The notes below the pieces were generated by a model. It saw only the letters and a list, made by a program, of their open reading frames with translations, was not told where the DNA came from and made no database searches. Made by a program: the position numbers and the translations under genes. DNA of 64,000 nt from an uncultured Collinsella sp. (GTDB lineage: Bacteria; Actinomycetota; Coriobacteriia; Coriobacteriales; Coriobacteriaceae): the NCBI GenBank assembly GCA_900757185.1, contig CAAEMX010000048.1:1-64000 (forward strand), written 5' to 3'. Positions 15,495 to 24,749 of this stretch are shown here, piece by piece. Position 1 is the stretch's first letter; each line of letters begins with the position of its first letter.

Positions 15495-16871
15495 CTAGGC
15501 CCTCAACAGATAGCGCACCTCGTAGGGCGCAAGCTCAAGGGAGCCAGCCAGCTCGACCGTGGGCACGCCGTCGGCCAGCAGGTCGACAAAGGACCCATTG
15601 AGCTCGCCGGCGCCAAAGGTGTAAGGCTCGCCCACGGCATTGACCGCCACGAGCACCGTCGCGTCGTCGCAGGCGCGCTCGAACAGCAGCTGCTTGTTCT
15701 GAATCACCACGTTGCGATAGGCACCATAGTTGAGGGCACGGGCCGCCGCGTCGTCTGCCGAGCGCAGGTGCGCGAGCTGCTTGATGAAGGCCGTCAGCTC
15801 GTTGGGCGCAGGCTCATCGAGCGCAGGTCGCAGCGCCCAGTCACCATCGGGGCCGCCCTTTTCGCCAGGAATCCCCCACTCGCTGCCATAGTAGACGCAC
15901 GGAATGCCCGGCATGCCAAAGAGCATGCCATAAGCGGGGCGCAGACAGGACTTGTCGGTAAGGATGCTCGCCAGGCGCGGCACATCGTGGTTGTCGACAA
16001 ACGACAGCAGATGCTTGCCGCGATAAATGCACCACGGGTCACCGTCAAACTGGCGGTGCAGCGAGTGCGCGATCTCGAACATATTGACCGAGTTAAAGCT
16101 GGAGTACAGGCCCTTGTAGCACTCGTAGTTGGTGCAGGAGTCGAGCATCTCGTCGTTGACGATCTGGTTGTAGTCGCCGTGGAGCGTCTCGCCGATCAGC
16201 ACAAAGTCGGGCTTGAGCTCACGGGTAAAAGTATGCAGGCGGCGCATAAAATCGCGATCGAGCATATAGGCGACGTCCAAGCGCAGGCCGTCGATGCCAA
16301 AGCCCTCGGCCCAGCGACGCACGGACTCAAGCAGGTAATCGACCACGGCGGGGTTTTGCAAGTTGAGCTTCACAAGCTCAAAATGACCTTCCCAGCCCTC
16401 GTACCAAAAGCCGTCGCCATAGCAGGAGTCGCCGTCAAAGCTAATGCGGAACCAGTCCTTGTAGGGCGAATCCCACTTGCGCTCCTGAACATCGCGGAAG
16501 GCCCAAAAACCGCGACCGACATGGTTGAAGACGGCATCAAGCACCACACGGATGCCATGGGCATGCAGTGTCTCGCACACGGCGGCAAAGTCGGCATCCC
16601 CACCCAGGCGACGGTCGATATGGCGCAGGCTGCGCGTGTCGTAACCGTGACTGTCGGATTCGAGTGGCGGGTTAATGAGCACAGCACCGATGCCGAGTTC
16701 CTGCAGGTAGCCGGCCCATTGGGCGATCTTCATGATGGGCGCATCGGGGTTGGGCGCAGCGTTGGCAGCCTGGGCGAGCTCATCCTCGGCAACGGGCGCG
16801 GCGTTTTCGCGCGGAGCTCCGCAAAAGCCCAGCGGATAGATCTGATAGAACGTCGTCTCGTATGCCCACAT
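15495..16871 (-). CDS. alpha-amylase family glycoside hydrolase (GH13)
   Basis: A 458-residue cytoplasmic GH13 enzyme without signal peptide. The four conserved regions are visible: DAVFNHVG (I), GLRLDVAYM with the nucleophile Asp (II), LIGETLHGD with the acid/base Glu (III) and FVDNHD (IV). Length and compact form suit cyclomaltodextrinase- or oligosaccharide-type enzymes acting on imported maltodextrins. The ATG at 16869-16871 was chosen because GGGAGG lies five bases upstream; an upstream in-frame ATG eight codons earlier has no site. It is cotranscribed with the downstream glycosylase. Confidence 0.9.
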   Translation of the reverse strand: MWAYETTFYQIYPLGFCGAPRENAAPVAEDELAQAANAAPNPDAPIMKIAQWAGYLQELGIGAVLINPPLESDSHGYDTRSLRHIDRRLGGDADFAAVCETLHAHGIRVVLDAVFNHVGRGFWAFRDVQERKWDSPYKDWFRISFDGDSCYGDGFWYEGWEGHFELVKLNLQNPAVVDYLLESVRRWAEGFGIDGLRLDVAYMLDRDFMRRLHTFTRELKPDFVLIGETLHGDYNQIVNDEMLDSCTNYECYKGLYSSFNSVNMFEIAHSLHRQFDGDPWCIYRGKHLLSFVDNHDVPRLASILTDKSCLRPAYGMLFGMPGIPCVYYGSEWGIPGEKGGPDGDWALRPALDEPAPNELTAFIKQLAHLRSADDAAARALNYGAYRNVVIQNKQLLFERACDDATVLVAVNAVGEPYTFGAGELNGSFVDLLADGVPTVELAGSLELAPYEVRYLLRA

Positions 16872-16944
16872 AGCAACCTCCCGGCAATCTTTCACGCAAC
16901 GCCATCCATTGTATGCCCGCCGCGCATCCCCTCCCCCAAAATAA

Positions 16945-17010
16945 GTTGCGGTGAAATAGGGACTGTTGAGACCAATAAACCGGGCAAACAGTCTCTATTC
17001 CACCGCAACT
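16945..17010. repeat. palindrome between amylase and MFS genes
   Basis: Arms GTTGCGGTGAAATAGGGACTGTT and its near complement (two mismatches) enclose about 18 bases. The GGGACTG core resembles the GGGGACAGG core of the family D hairpins. On the minus strand it lies 16 bases past the MFS stop and may end that transcript, though no T-run follows. Confidence 0.6.
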
Positions 17011-17025
17011 GATGAGGGGACGTGA

Positions 17026-18222
17026 TTAGGCGACAGGCTTTGCGCGGTGTATGGCCGGGAATAGCACCGTGATAGCGAGAATGACACCCACGACGGCAAT
17101 CGCCCCGCCCGCGCAACCGATCCAGGCGATGCCGGGACCCGACACCACGGCGCCGCCGACCGCGGTGCCCGTGCCGATACCGAGGTTAAACAGGCCCGAG
17201 AAGATCGACATGGCGACGGCCGACGAATCCGCCGGCGTGTACTTGATGAGCTCGGCCTGGAACGCAACGTTAAAGGCCGTGGAGCAGCAGCCCCATAGCG
17301 CGCAAACAGCGAGAACGGCGACGAGCGACGGTGCAACCGGACCCATGAGCAGCAGGGCCACAGGCACGCCGGAGAGTGTGATAGCCAAGAACGGAAAGCG
17401 ATGCCCATCGAACAGGCGGCCAAACAGCCAGCTTCCGAGCAGACCAGAGCAGCCGAACGCCGTCAGCGTCATGGTGATGGCGCCCGCGTCGACGTGCGCG
17501 ACCTGTGCCAGGAACGGCTCGATATAGCTGTAACCCGTATAATAGCCGGTCGCCATAAAGACCGTGACCGCATAAAGCGCGATGAGGAACGGGTTCTTGA
17601 GCAGCTCGGGAAGCTGTTTGAGCGTAAAGCGCTCGCCCGCCGGCATGGCCGGGAACACCGCGGCCTGGTAGACAACCGCGACAGCCGAGAGGGCCCCGAC
17701 CACGGCGAATGTCATGCGCCAGCCCACGGCCAGTCCGATGGCGCGGCCGATCGGCAGGCCAAAGATCTGCGCGATGGACGAGCCCGTGGCGATCATGCTA
17801 ATGGCGAGCGCCCCGTGGCGACTGTCGACCAGGCGCGAGGCCATGATCGCGGCGACCGACCAGAACACGGCATGCGCGCAGGCGACCACCAGACGCGCGC
17901 AAACCAAAATAGGATAGGTAGGCGCCACGGCGGACAGGAACTGACCCAGCGAGAACACGGCAAGCACGCCGAGCAGCATACGCTTGAACTCGAAGCGCGA
18001 GGCAAACACCATAAGCGGCAACGACAGCAGCATGACGCCCCAGGCGTAGACCGAGATCATGATGCCGGCCTGGGCCTCGGTGAGCGAGAACGACGCGGCA
18101 ATATCAGTCAGAAGGCCAATGGGCATGAACTCCGACGTGTTGAATACGAACGCGCAACAGGCGAGCCCGATAAGCGGGAGCCACTGCTTGAGTGAGATGC
18201 CATCTTGTCTTGCCTGAGCCAT
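17026..18222 (-). CDS. major facilitator transporter, SotB/YdeA-like sugar efflux type
   Basis: A 398-residue inner-membrane transporter with about twelve hydrophobic segments. The N-terminal segment AFVFNTSEFMPIGLLTDIAASF is close to the SotB/YdeA and AraJ group of drug:H+ antiporter-1 exporters. The loop motif SRFEFKRMLLG and the helix 5 region SIAQIFGLPIGR also fit. It is expected to export sugars or small molecules in exchange for protons; the substrate is uncertain. The ATG at 18220-18222 has GAGAGG at suitable distance; the longer frame has none. Confidence 0.85.
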   Translation of the reverse strand: MAQARQDGISLKQWLPLIGLACCAFVFNTSEFMPIGLLTDIAASFSLTEAQAGIMISVYAWGVMLLSLPLMVFASRFEFKRMLLGVLAVFSLGQFLSAVAPTYPILVCARLVVACAHAVFWSVAAIMASRLVDSRHGALAISMIATGSSIAQIFGLPIGRAIGLAVGWRMTFAVVGALSAVAVVYQAAVFPAMPAGERFTLKQLPELLKNPFLIALYAVTVFMATGYYTGYSYIEPFLAQVAHVDAGAITMTLTAFGCSGLLGSWLFGRLFDGHRFPFLAITLSGVPVALLLMGPVAPSLVAVLAVCALWGCCSTAFNVAFQAELIKYTPADSSAVAMSIFSGLFNLGIGTGTAVGGAVVSGPGIAWIGCAGGAIAVVGVILAITVLFPAIHRAKPVA

Positions 18223-18272
18223 ATAGGAAAACCTCTCCGATTGTCTTGGGCGGTGGGCGATTATATAGCAAC

Positions 18273-18304
18273 GGCCCCGCATCCGTCAGTACAGATGCGG
18301 GGCC
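18273..18304 (-). terminator. hairpin after feoB
   Basis: A 13-bp stem, GGCCCCGCATCTG with CGGATGCGGGGCC, 43 bases past the feoB stop. The trailing bases (GTTGCTATATAA) are only partly T-rich, so it may also form part of the MFS leader. Confidence 0.55.
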
Positions 18305-18346
18305 GCAATCAACTCAATACACAGGGGCTGCGCCGTCAATAAATAG

Positions 18347-20707
18347 CTAAGCCAACCCCAACAATATGCCCGCCGAATGCACGACAAACGCCACGATCCA
18401 GGCAACCGTCACCTGAAACGCGAACACGGCAACGGCATAGCGTCCGCCCAGCTCGCTCTTAACGGCGCCGATGGCTGCCACACAGGGCGGGTACAGCAGC
18501 GTAAAGACCAAAAACACGTAAGCGGTAAACGGCGAGAACATGGTCGACAGTGCCGCGGGCGAGGTTGCGCCCAAAAGCACCGTGAGGGTCGAGATGACAC
18601 TCTCCTTGGCGATAAGTCCGGTGACGAGCGCCGTGGATGCACGCCAATCGCCAAACCCAAGCGGCGCCAGCGCCGGCGCGATGATGCTGCCGAGACCCGC
18701 AAGCAGGCTTTGCGACTGATCGGCGACCACATTAAAGCGAATGTCGAACGTCTGAAGGAACCAGATGACCACGGTAGCGGCAAAGATAATGGTAAAGGCC
18801 TTGGTAATAAAGTCCTTGGCCTTATCCCATGCCAGCATCACCGTCGTCTTAACGCTCGGCAGACGGTAGTTGGGAAGCTCCATGATAAACGGCACCGGGT
18901 CGCCCTTAAATGCCGTGCGATTGAGCACCAAAGCCGCGATGCAACCGACCGCAATGCCAATCAGATAGAGCGAGACCATGGCGGGAACCGTCGCCTTCGG
19001 GAAAAACGCCCCGCACAGCAGACCGTAGACCGGCAACTTGGCCGAGCAGCTCATGAACGGCGTGAGCATGACCGTCATCTTGCGGTCGTGCTCGGATGGG
19101 AGCGTACGGGTCGACATGATAGCCGGCACGGTGCAGCCAAAACCGACGAGCATGGGGACGAAGCTGCGGCCCGAAAGGCCAAAGCGACGCAGTACCTTAT
19201 CCATGACAAAGGCCACGCGTGCCATGTATCCGGAGTCTTCCAGAATGGAAAGGAACAAAAAGAGCACGACGATAATCGGCAGGAAGGTCAGCACGCTGCC
19301 CACGCCCGTAAGCACGCCGTCGACAGCCAGCGAGCGCACTACGTCGTTGGTGCCGAACGCCTTGAGGCCCGCATCGGCCGAGGCGATGATGGCAGCGATG
19401 CCGTCCTCCATGAGTCCCTGCAACGCCGCGCCGATCACGCCAAACGTCAGCCAAAAGACGAGGCCCATGATCACCAGGAACGCCGGAATGGCCGTGTAGC
19501 GACCCGTCAGGATGCGGTCGATCTTGACGGAGCGCACGTGCTCGCGGCTCTCATGCGGCTTGACGACGCAGCGCCCGCACACGTCGCCGATAAAGCTAAA
19601 GCGCATATCGGCCAGCGCGGACAGGCGGTCGGTGCCGGCTTCGCCCTCCATCTGGGTAATGATGTGCTCGATAGCGTCGAGCTCATTGCGATCCAAGTGA
19701 AGCGCATCGGTCACCAGCTCGTCGCCTTCAACCAGCTTGGTCGCCGCAAAACGCACCGGAATGTGCGCCGTCACGGCATGGTCCTCGATCAGGTTGGCAA
19801 TACCGTGGATGCAGCGATGCAGCGCACCGCCGTCCGAGCCATCGGGCGCACAGAAGTCCAGGCGACCGGGGCGCTCGCGGAACCGTGCCACGTGCAAGGC
19901 ATGATCCACCAGCTCGCCGATACCCTCGTTGCGGGCAGCGCTAATGGGGACAACAGGCACGCCCAACAGGCTCTCGAGCAGGTTGACGTCCACGGCGCCG
20001 CCGTTGGCCGTCACCTCGTCCATCATGTTGAGCGCGATGACCATGGGGCGGTCGAGCTCCATGAGCTGCAGCGTCAGGTACAGGTTGCGTTCGATATTAG
20101 TAGCGTCGATGATGTCGATGATGGCGTCGGGGTTTTCGTCCAGGATAAATTGGCGACTGACGATCTCTTCGCCCGTGTACGGAGACAGCGAATAGATGCC
20201 GGGCAGGTCGGTAACGCTTGCCTCGGGATGGTTACGGATGGTGCCGTCCTTGCGGTCGACCGTCACGCCGGGAAAGTTACCGACGTGCTGGTTGGAGCCC
20301 GTAAGCTGGTTGAACAGCGTGGTCTTACCGCAGTTTTGGTTGCCGGCGAGGGCGAAATGCAGCGGCGCACCCTCGGGCACGGCCGTTTTTGCCGCACGGG
20401 GCGAATACGTCCCCTCGCCAAGTGCCGGGTGCTCCGTCGTGCCGATTGCGGCGTTAGTGCGCGGACCCGTGTCTGTGTCGTGAACACCCACGAGCTCGAT
20501 GCGAGCAGCATCGTCCTTGCGCAGCGTCAACTCGTAGCCACGCAGGCGAATCTCGAGCGGGTCGCCCATAGGAGCGTACTTCATCATGGTGACTTCGGTG
20601 CCCGGCGTTAGGCCCATGTCCAAAATATGCTGTCGGAGTGCCTGATCGTCCGATGCCACCGATGCGACAACGGCGTCCTTTCCAATCTCGAGTGTATCGA
20701 GCTTCAC
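18347..20707 (-). CDS. feoB: ferrous iron transporter, FeoA-FeoB fusion
   Basis: A 786-residue Fe(II) permease. Residues 1-75 form a FeoA-like SH3 domain (ILDMGLTPGTEVTMM, APMGDPLEIRLRGYELTLRKDDA) fused to FeoB. The G domain follows: GNQNCGKTTLFN (P-loop), PGVTVD, DLPGIYSL, NMMD. The C-terminal permease has the two Gate regions, with FVPMLVGFGCTVPAIM and about eight membrane segments ending in LLYPPCVAAIGAVKSELG. The start is GTG with AAAGGA seven bases upstream. A lone iron-uptake gene with a long upstream region (20708-20828), it is probably iron-regulated. Confidence 0.95.
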   Translation of the reverse strand: MKLDTLEIGKDAVVASVASDDQALRQHILDMGLTPGTEVTMMKYAPMGDPLEIRLRGYELTLRKDDAARIELVGVHDTDTGPRTNAAIGTTEHPALGEGTYSPRAAKTAVPEGAPLHFALAGNQNCGKTTLFNQLTGSNQHVGNFPGVTVDRKDGTIRNHPEASVTDLPGIYSLSPYTGEEIVSRQFILDENPDAIIDIIDATNIERNLYLTLQLMELDRPMVIALNMMDEVTANGGAVDVNLLESLLGVPVVPISAARNEGIGELVDHALHVARFRERPGRLDFCAPDGSDGGALHRCIHGIANLIEDHAVTAHIPVRFAATKLVEGDELVTDALHLDRNELDAIEHIITQMEGEAGTDRLSALADMRFSFIGDVCGRCVVKPHESREHVRSVKIDRILTGRYTAIPAFLVIMGLVFWLTFGVIGAALQGLMEDGIAAIIASADAGLKAFGTNDVVRSLAVDGVLTGVGSVLTFLPIIVVLFLFLSILEDSGYMARVAFVMDKVLRRFGLSGRSFVPMLVGFGCTVPAIMSTRTLPSEHDRKMTVMLTPFMSCSAKLPVYGLLCGAFFPKATVPAMVSLYLIGIAVGCIAALVLNRTAFKGDPVPFIMELPNYRLPSVKTTVMLAWDKAKDFITKAFTIIFAATVVIWFLQTFDIRFNVVADQSQSLLAGLGSIIAPALAPLGFGDWRASTALVTGLIAKESVISTLTVLLGATSPAALSTMFSPFTAYVFLVFTLLYPPCVAAIGAVKSELGGRYAVAVFAFQVTVAWIVAFVVHSAGILLGLA

Positions 20708-20732
20708 GCGCTCATCCTTTCGTTAGACGCGG

Positions 20733-20759
20733 TTAACCGTTTACCGGGGCTAACCAACT
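20733..20759 (-). promoter_or_regulatory. possible DtxR/IdeR-like site upstream of feoB
   Basis: On the minus strand TTGGTTAGCCCCGG and GGTTAACC lie between a TATAAT (20789-20794) and the feoB start. The TTAGGTTAGSCTAACCTAA consensus of actinobacterial iron regulators is only partly matched, so this is a guess guided by the gene. Confidence 0.25.
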
Positions 20760-20828
20760 CGTAACGACAAATGATAGCGCTCTGAACTATTATATAAAGT
20801 CAAATACCGATGTTTACCTGCGCAAACT

Positions 20829-21149
20829 TTATGCGGTGCGCCCCGAAAGCTCTTTGCGCATACCGCTCAGCGAGATCGAAATGGAACCCGACCGCGCGGT
20901 AGCAGTGAGTCGATCACCCTCAACCGACCCCGTGCATGTAAAGGGCGCCTTGCCCATCAAGACGTGGGAGATAGTACCCGAGAGCTCAAAGAAATCGCCC
21001 TCAGCGCGGGCACTCGAGAGAGCGATATTGAGACCCCTGACGTTTAGTACTGCCCTGAGCGCGCCGTTCACCCCATGTGAAAACGTCACCTCGCCGCGTT
21101 TACTCCCCACCGGCGTCTGGGCCGAAACCACATACGTACCCTCAAGCAT
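20829..21149 (-). CDS. small uncharacterised beta-rich protein
   Basis: A 106-residue protein with AGAGGAGGA just ahead of the ATG. It has alternating hydrophobic/polar stretches (GTYVVSAQTPVGSKRGEVTF, GDFFELSGTISH, DRLTATARSGSISISLSG), suggesting a small beta-barrel of about eight strands. There is no signal peptide, metal motif or membrane segment. It is a single gene between feoB and the esterase, in the same direction. I do not recognise the family. Confidence 0.65.
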   Translation of the reverse strand: MLEGTYVVSAQTPVGSKRGEVTFSHGVNGALRAVLNVRGLNIALSSARAEGDFFELSGTISHVLMGKAPFTCTGSVEGDRLTATARSGSISISLSGMRKELSGRTA

Positions 21150-21196
21150 GGCTCCTCCTCTAAGCAGACTTTTTGAAACGGGTAAGTAGTCTACTT

Positions 21197-22096
21197 TTAC
21201 ATATGGCGCTCCAGGAAGCGGAAGGCTAGGCGGATCCAGGGACGGACCGCCACCTGCTTGTCCTCGTTGTCGACCGCGGTGTTGGCGTTGCCGAGCGAAA
21301 GGCCGTGACCGCCCTGGTCAAAGACGTGCATCTCGCATGCAACACCCTCCTCGGCCATGCGCTGCGCAAACGGGTAGACCTGCGCGACCGGCGCCGTCTT
21401 GTCGTCCGAAACGCCCCACACAAAGGTCGGGGGCATCTGGCGCGAAACGTGCGTGGTAGGGCAAATGTCGGTCAAGTGCTCATCGGTCGCCTCGCCGCCC
21501 GTCACCATCGACAGATAGTCGTTAAGCAAATCGCGCCCCGTCTTGCCACCCGTCTTGGGCACGCGCAGGTCGATGCGCGGGTCGCGCGTCTGCATATCGC
21601 GCACATAGGCAAGGTCGAGCAACGGATAGCCCAGCACCACGGCGTCGGGACGAATATCCTCCGGACGAGCCCCTGCCAGGCCCGCGAAGGGACCAGTTTT
21701 CCACTGCGTTGCCAGCGAAGCGCAAATCATGCCGCCCGCCGAGAAGCCCACGATGCACACGCGCTTGGGATCGACATGCCACTCGTCGGCGTTGGCGCGC
21801 ACGGTAGCGACCATCTTGGCAAGGTCTGCCTGCGGGTGCGGAAAACTCACGTCACCCGTGCCACTCGTCACATAGTTGAGCACAAAGGCCTGGTAGCCGC
21901 GGTCCAAAAACGCAAACGCCACCGGATCCTGCTCGTGCGGAGCGATATGCGTAAACCCGCCTCCGCCGCAGATGATCACCGCGGGGCGGCGGCCATTGGG
22001 CTTGTCGGGCAGCGGCTCGGCACCCAGATACGTAAACGTCGCCGGATAATCCTCGGTCGGCTCCTCGCCCCACAGCGCATGGTTCTCAATAATCAT
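21197..22096 (-). CDS. alpha/beta hydrolase, acetyl-esterase type
   Basis: A 299-residue serine hydrolase related to BD-FAE/acetyl-xylan esterases. The N-terminal oxyanion-hole segment is VIICGGGGFTHIAPHE, the nucleophile elbow is GFSAGG with Ser near residue 127, and the C-terminal triad residues are likely Asp in VSDDKTAP and His in DQGGHGLSLG. No signal peptide, so it probably deacetylates small imported sugars in the cytoplasm. The ATG at 22094-22096 has GGAGG eight bases upstream; the frame continues far upstream across the divergent PTS gene without coding character. Confidence 0.88.
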   Translation of the reverse strand: MIIENHALWGEEPTEDYPATFTYLGAEPLPDKPNGRRPAVIICGGGGFTHIAPHEQDPVAFAFLDRGYQAFVLNYVTSGTGDVSFPHPQADLAKMVATVRANADEWHVDPKRVCIVGFSAGGMICASLATQWKTGPFAGLAGARPEDIRPDAVVLGYPLLDLAYVRDMQTRDPRIDLRVPKTGGKTGRDLLNDYLSMVTGGEATDEHLTDICPTTHVSRQMPPTFVWGVSDDKTAPVAQVYPFAQRMAEEGVACEMHVFDQGGHGLSLGNANTAVDNEDKQVAVRPWIRLAFRFLERHM

Positions 22097-22282
22097 AGGT
22101 GCTCCCTCCGTGCGATTCGTGCGCACTCGTTTTTCGCACCTTAGCGTACCCCACTTGAGCCCGCGGCGCAGAAACACCCCCGCAATAAGTTGGCCTTCAA
22201 CTGATATATCACAAAATCGCTGTTCAGAGGTATCGTTGGACAGCGTAAAATAGGAGCGCTGACCGTGCTGGGAAACACGTAC

Positions 22283-22292
22283 GAAACGTTTC
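22283..22292. promoter_or_regulatory. possible LacI-family operator
   Basis: A perfect palindrome GAAACGTTTC, the core typical of LacI/CcpA-type operators, 50 bases upstream of the EIIA gene start. The gene's role in sugar uptake makes a sugar-responsive repressor plausible; no regulator is encoded nearby. Confidence 0.3.
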
Positions 22293-22342
22293 CGGCAAAC
22301 CACACGCGTGCAACATGCGCGCCTGATACGTTGGAGGCATCT

Positions 22343-22906
22343 ATGGGTCTGCTCGATTCGCTCAAGTCCACGTTCACTTCGTCGGGCGAGGCGTCCGTTC
22401 CGCCCGCAGCAAGCTTCGCCACCCGCGAAGGCGTCATCTACGCTCCTGTCAACGGCGTGCTCGTCAATCTGAGTGAGGTTCCCGACGAGACCATCGCCTC
22501 GGGCATGCTCGGCCAGGGCTACGGCATCGAGCCCATTACCGGCACCATTTACGCCCCCGCTAACGGCCGTATCGGCGCCACCACCGTCACCAACCACTCC
22601 ATCGGCATGATCACCGAGGACGGTCTTCGCGTGTTCATCCATGTTGGCCTGGGCACCGTGGAAATGAACGGCAAGGGTTTTGCCCGCTTTGTCGAGATGG
22701 GCGACACGGTCAAGGCCGGCCAGCCGCTCATCAGCTTCGACCGCGACGCTATCAAGGCCGCCGGTCACGAGGACATCGTGACCGTCATCATCTCTGAGCT
22801 CGACCGCCTCAAGAGCATCGACCACGTCGGCGAGTCTGGCACGCTTATCGGCGGCAATCCGCTCGTCAAGCTTGGCGATCCGCTGCTGGTTGCCAAGACC
22901 AAGTAG
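22343..22906 (+). CDS. PTS system EIIA component, glucose family
   Basis: A 187-residue free-standing EIIA-Glc-type phosphocarrier. IYAPVNGVLVNLSEVPDETIASGMLGQGYGI is the N-terminal beta-sandwich. The two active-site histidines are in TNHSIGMITEDG and VFIHVGLGTVEMNGKGF, the latter being the phosphorylated one. It passes phosphate from HPr to a sugar-specific EIIB domain elsewhere and may serve as a regulator. The ATG at 22343 has TTGGAGG five bases upstream; further 5' extension lacks similarity. A terminator follows. Confidence 0.92.
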   Translation: MGLLDSLKSTFTSSGEASVPPAASFATREGVIYAPVNGVLVNLSEVPDETIASGMLGQGYGIEPITGTIYAPANGRIGATTVTNHSIGMITEDGLRVFIHVGLGTVEMNGKGFARFVEMGDTVKAGQPLISFDRDAIKAAGHEDIVTVIISELDRLKSIDHVGESGTLIGGNPLVKLGDPLLVAKTK

Positions 22907-22944
22907 CCAGGCCCCGCGCCACACAGCCAAAAGGCACCTCGTCA

Positions 22945-22978
22945 AGCGCCCGCGACCATTTGGCCGCGGGCGCTTTTC
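22945..22978 (+). terminator. EIIA gene terminator
   Basis: Stem AGCGCCCGCG...CGCGGGCGCT followed by TTTTCGTTT on the plus strand. Confidence 0.85.
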
Positions 22979-23087
22979 GTTTGAAAAACCATCCCGCCAA
23001 TGCCTTATCTGTATAGCCCAAATGAGCCGAGCTGCTAGAATATCGAACTGTATGGATAACTATCATTCAACCGTTATGGGAGGATAC

Positions 23088-24491
23088 GTGAACCGCACCA
23101 AAATCGCGCAGCTCTATGCCGATGCCGAGTCGCTCGGCGGCCAGACCGTCACCGTCGCCGGCTGGGTCAAGTCCGTCCGCGACATGAAGAACTTTGGCTT
23201 TGTCACGCTCAACGACGGCAGCTGCTTCCGCGACCTGCAAGTCGTCATGAACCGCGAGGCACTCGACAACTACGACGAGATCGCCCATCAAAACGTCTCG
23301 GCCGCACTCATTTGCACCGGCACCGTCAAGCTGACCCCCGATGCGCCCCAACCTTTCGAGCTTTCTGCCACCTCCATCGAGGTCGAGGGCGTCAGCGCCC
23401 CGGATTACCCGCTGCAGAAGAAGCGCGCAACCGTCGAGTTCCTGCGCACCCAGCAGCACCTGCGCCCGCGCACTAACCTGTTCCGCGCCGTGTTCCGCAT
23501 CCGCTCTGTCGCGGCTGCCGCCATCCACCGCTTCTTCCAGGAGCAAGGCTTTGTCTACGTCAACACCCCCATCATCACCACGAGTGACTGCGAGGGTGCC
23601 GGCGAGATGTTCCGCGTGACCACGCTCGACCCCAAAAATCCGCCCCTCACCGAGTCCGGCGAGGTCGACTGGAGCCAGGACTTCTTTGGCAAGCATGCAA
23701 GCCTCACCGTGTCTGGCCAGCTCAATGCCGAGAACTTTGCTATGGCCTTTGGCGATGTGTACACCTTTGGCCCCACCTTCCGCGCCGAAAACTCCAACAC
23801 CACGCGCCACGCTGCCGAGTTCTGGATGATCGAGCCCGAGATGGCCTTTGCCGATCTGAACGATTACATGGATAACGCCGAGGCCATGCTCAAGTACGTC
23901 CTTAAGGACGTTATGGCCACCTGCCCCGACGAGCTCAACATGCTCAACAAGTTTGTGGACAAGGGCCTGATCGAGCGCCTGGACCACGTGGCAAACTCCG
24001 ACTTTGCCCGCGTTACCTACACCGAGGCCGTCGAGATCCTGGAGCAGGCCGTCGCCGCCGGTCACAAGTTTGACTATCCCGTGAGCTGGGGCATCGACCT
24101 GCAAACCGAGCACGAGCGTTTCCTGACCGAGGAACACTTTAAGCGACCGACTTTTGTGACCGACTACCCGGCCGAGATCAAGGCGTTCTACATGCGCATG
24201 AACGAGGACGGCAAGACCGTCGCCGCCGCCGACTGCCTGGTTCCCGGTATCGGCGAGATTATCGGCGGCTCCCAGCGCGAGGAACGCCTGGATCTGCTCG
24301 AGGCCCGCATCAAGGACCTGGGTATGAATCCCGAGCAGTACAAATACTACCTTGACCTGCGCCGCTACGGTTCCTGCAAGCACGCCGGCTACGGTCTGGG
24401 CTTCGAGCGCTTGGTCATGTATCTGACCGGCGTGGGCAACATCCGCGACGTCCTGCCGCACCCGCGCACCGTGGGCAACGCCGACTTCTAA
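23088..24491 (+). CDS. asnS: asparaginyl-tRNA synthetase
   Basis: A 467-residue class IIb synthetase that charges tRNA-Asn. The N-terminal OB-fold anticodon-binding domain runs to about residue 105 (TVAGWVKSVRDMKNFGFVTLNDGSCF). The catalytic core has motif 2 FRAENSNTTRHAAEFW and motif 3 GLGFERLVMYLTG near the C-terminus; PGIGEIIGGSQREERLD is diagnostic of AsnRS. The GTG at 23088 is preferred, with GGGAGG just upstream and a length equal to the family; an ATG at 23076 overlaps that site. It has its own terminator. Confidence 0.95.
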   Translation: MNRTKIAQLYADAESLGGQTVTVAGWVKSVRDMKNFGFVTLNDGSCFRDLQVVMNREALDNYDEIAHQNVSAALICTGTVKLTPDAPQPFELSATSIEVEGVSAPDYPLQKKRATVEFLRTQQHLRPRTNLFRAVFRIRSVAAAAIHRFFQEQGFVYVNTPIITTSDCEGAGEMFRVTTLDPKNPPLTESGEVDWSQDFFGKHASLTVSGQLNAENFAMAFGDVYTFGPTFRAENSNTTRHAAEFWMIEPEMAFADLNDYMDNAEAMLKYVLKDVMATCPDELNMLNKFVDKGLIERLDHVANSDFARVTYTEAVEILEQAVAAGHKFDYPVSWGIDLQTEHERFLTEEHFKRPTFVTDYPAEIKAFYMRMNEDGKTVAAADCLVPGIGEIIGGSQREERLDLLEARIKDLGMNPEQYKYYLDLRRYGSCKHAGYGLGFERLVMYLTGVGNIRDVLPHPRTVGNADF

Positions 24492-24537
24492 TCGTCGGAC
24501 GCTAGCTCGCGTCGCCACACGCCAACGCTCATCGCAC

Positions 24538-24573
24538 AAGCGCCTCTCGACATCGGTCGAGAGGCGCTTTTTT
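24538..24573 (+). terminator. asnS terminator
   Basis: Stem AGCGCCTCTCGAC...GTCGAGAGGCGCT followed by TTTTTT. Confidence 0.9.
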
Positions 24574-24749
24574 CAACAGCATCCGTCAAGCTTTTGGCAA
24601 GTTTTTGGTTAGTTGAGCAGGGCTGTTGAAAACTCGACCCGCCGCTTGCCGACAACTACCGACCGCCCAGAGCGCCCTGCGCCCCTAGGCAAGCCCCGCG
24701 TCCTAGGCTTCGCACCGTCGCCACCCAAAATGGAAAGGACGTGGGCGTT

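Noticed and set aside
15132..17012. A 626-codon open frame antisense to the amylase and glycosylase genes
   Set aside because: Spans two confirmed genes on the opposite strand and lacks any family motif.
18377..20611. A 744-codon open frame antisense to feoB
   Set aside because: Low-complexity His/Arg/Asp-rich translation typical of antisense shadows; feoB is certain on the other strand.
21197..22945. An N-terminal extension of the esterase running across the EIIA gene
   Set aside because: The extension is antisense to a confirmed PTS gene; a good ribosome site marks the ATG at 22096.
24492..24749. A T-box or other riboswitch upstream of the regulator or downstream of asnS
   Set aside because: Apart from the asnS terminator I see no conserved T-box (AGGGTGG-type) or aptamer core.
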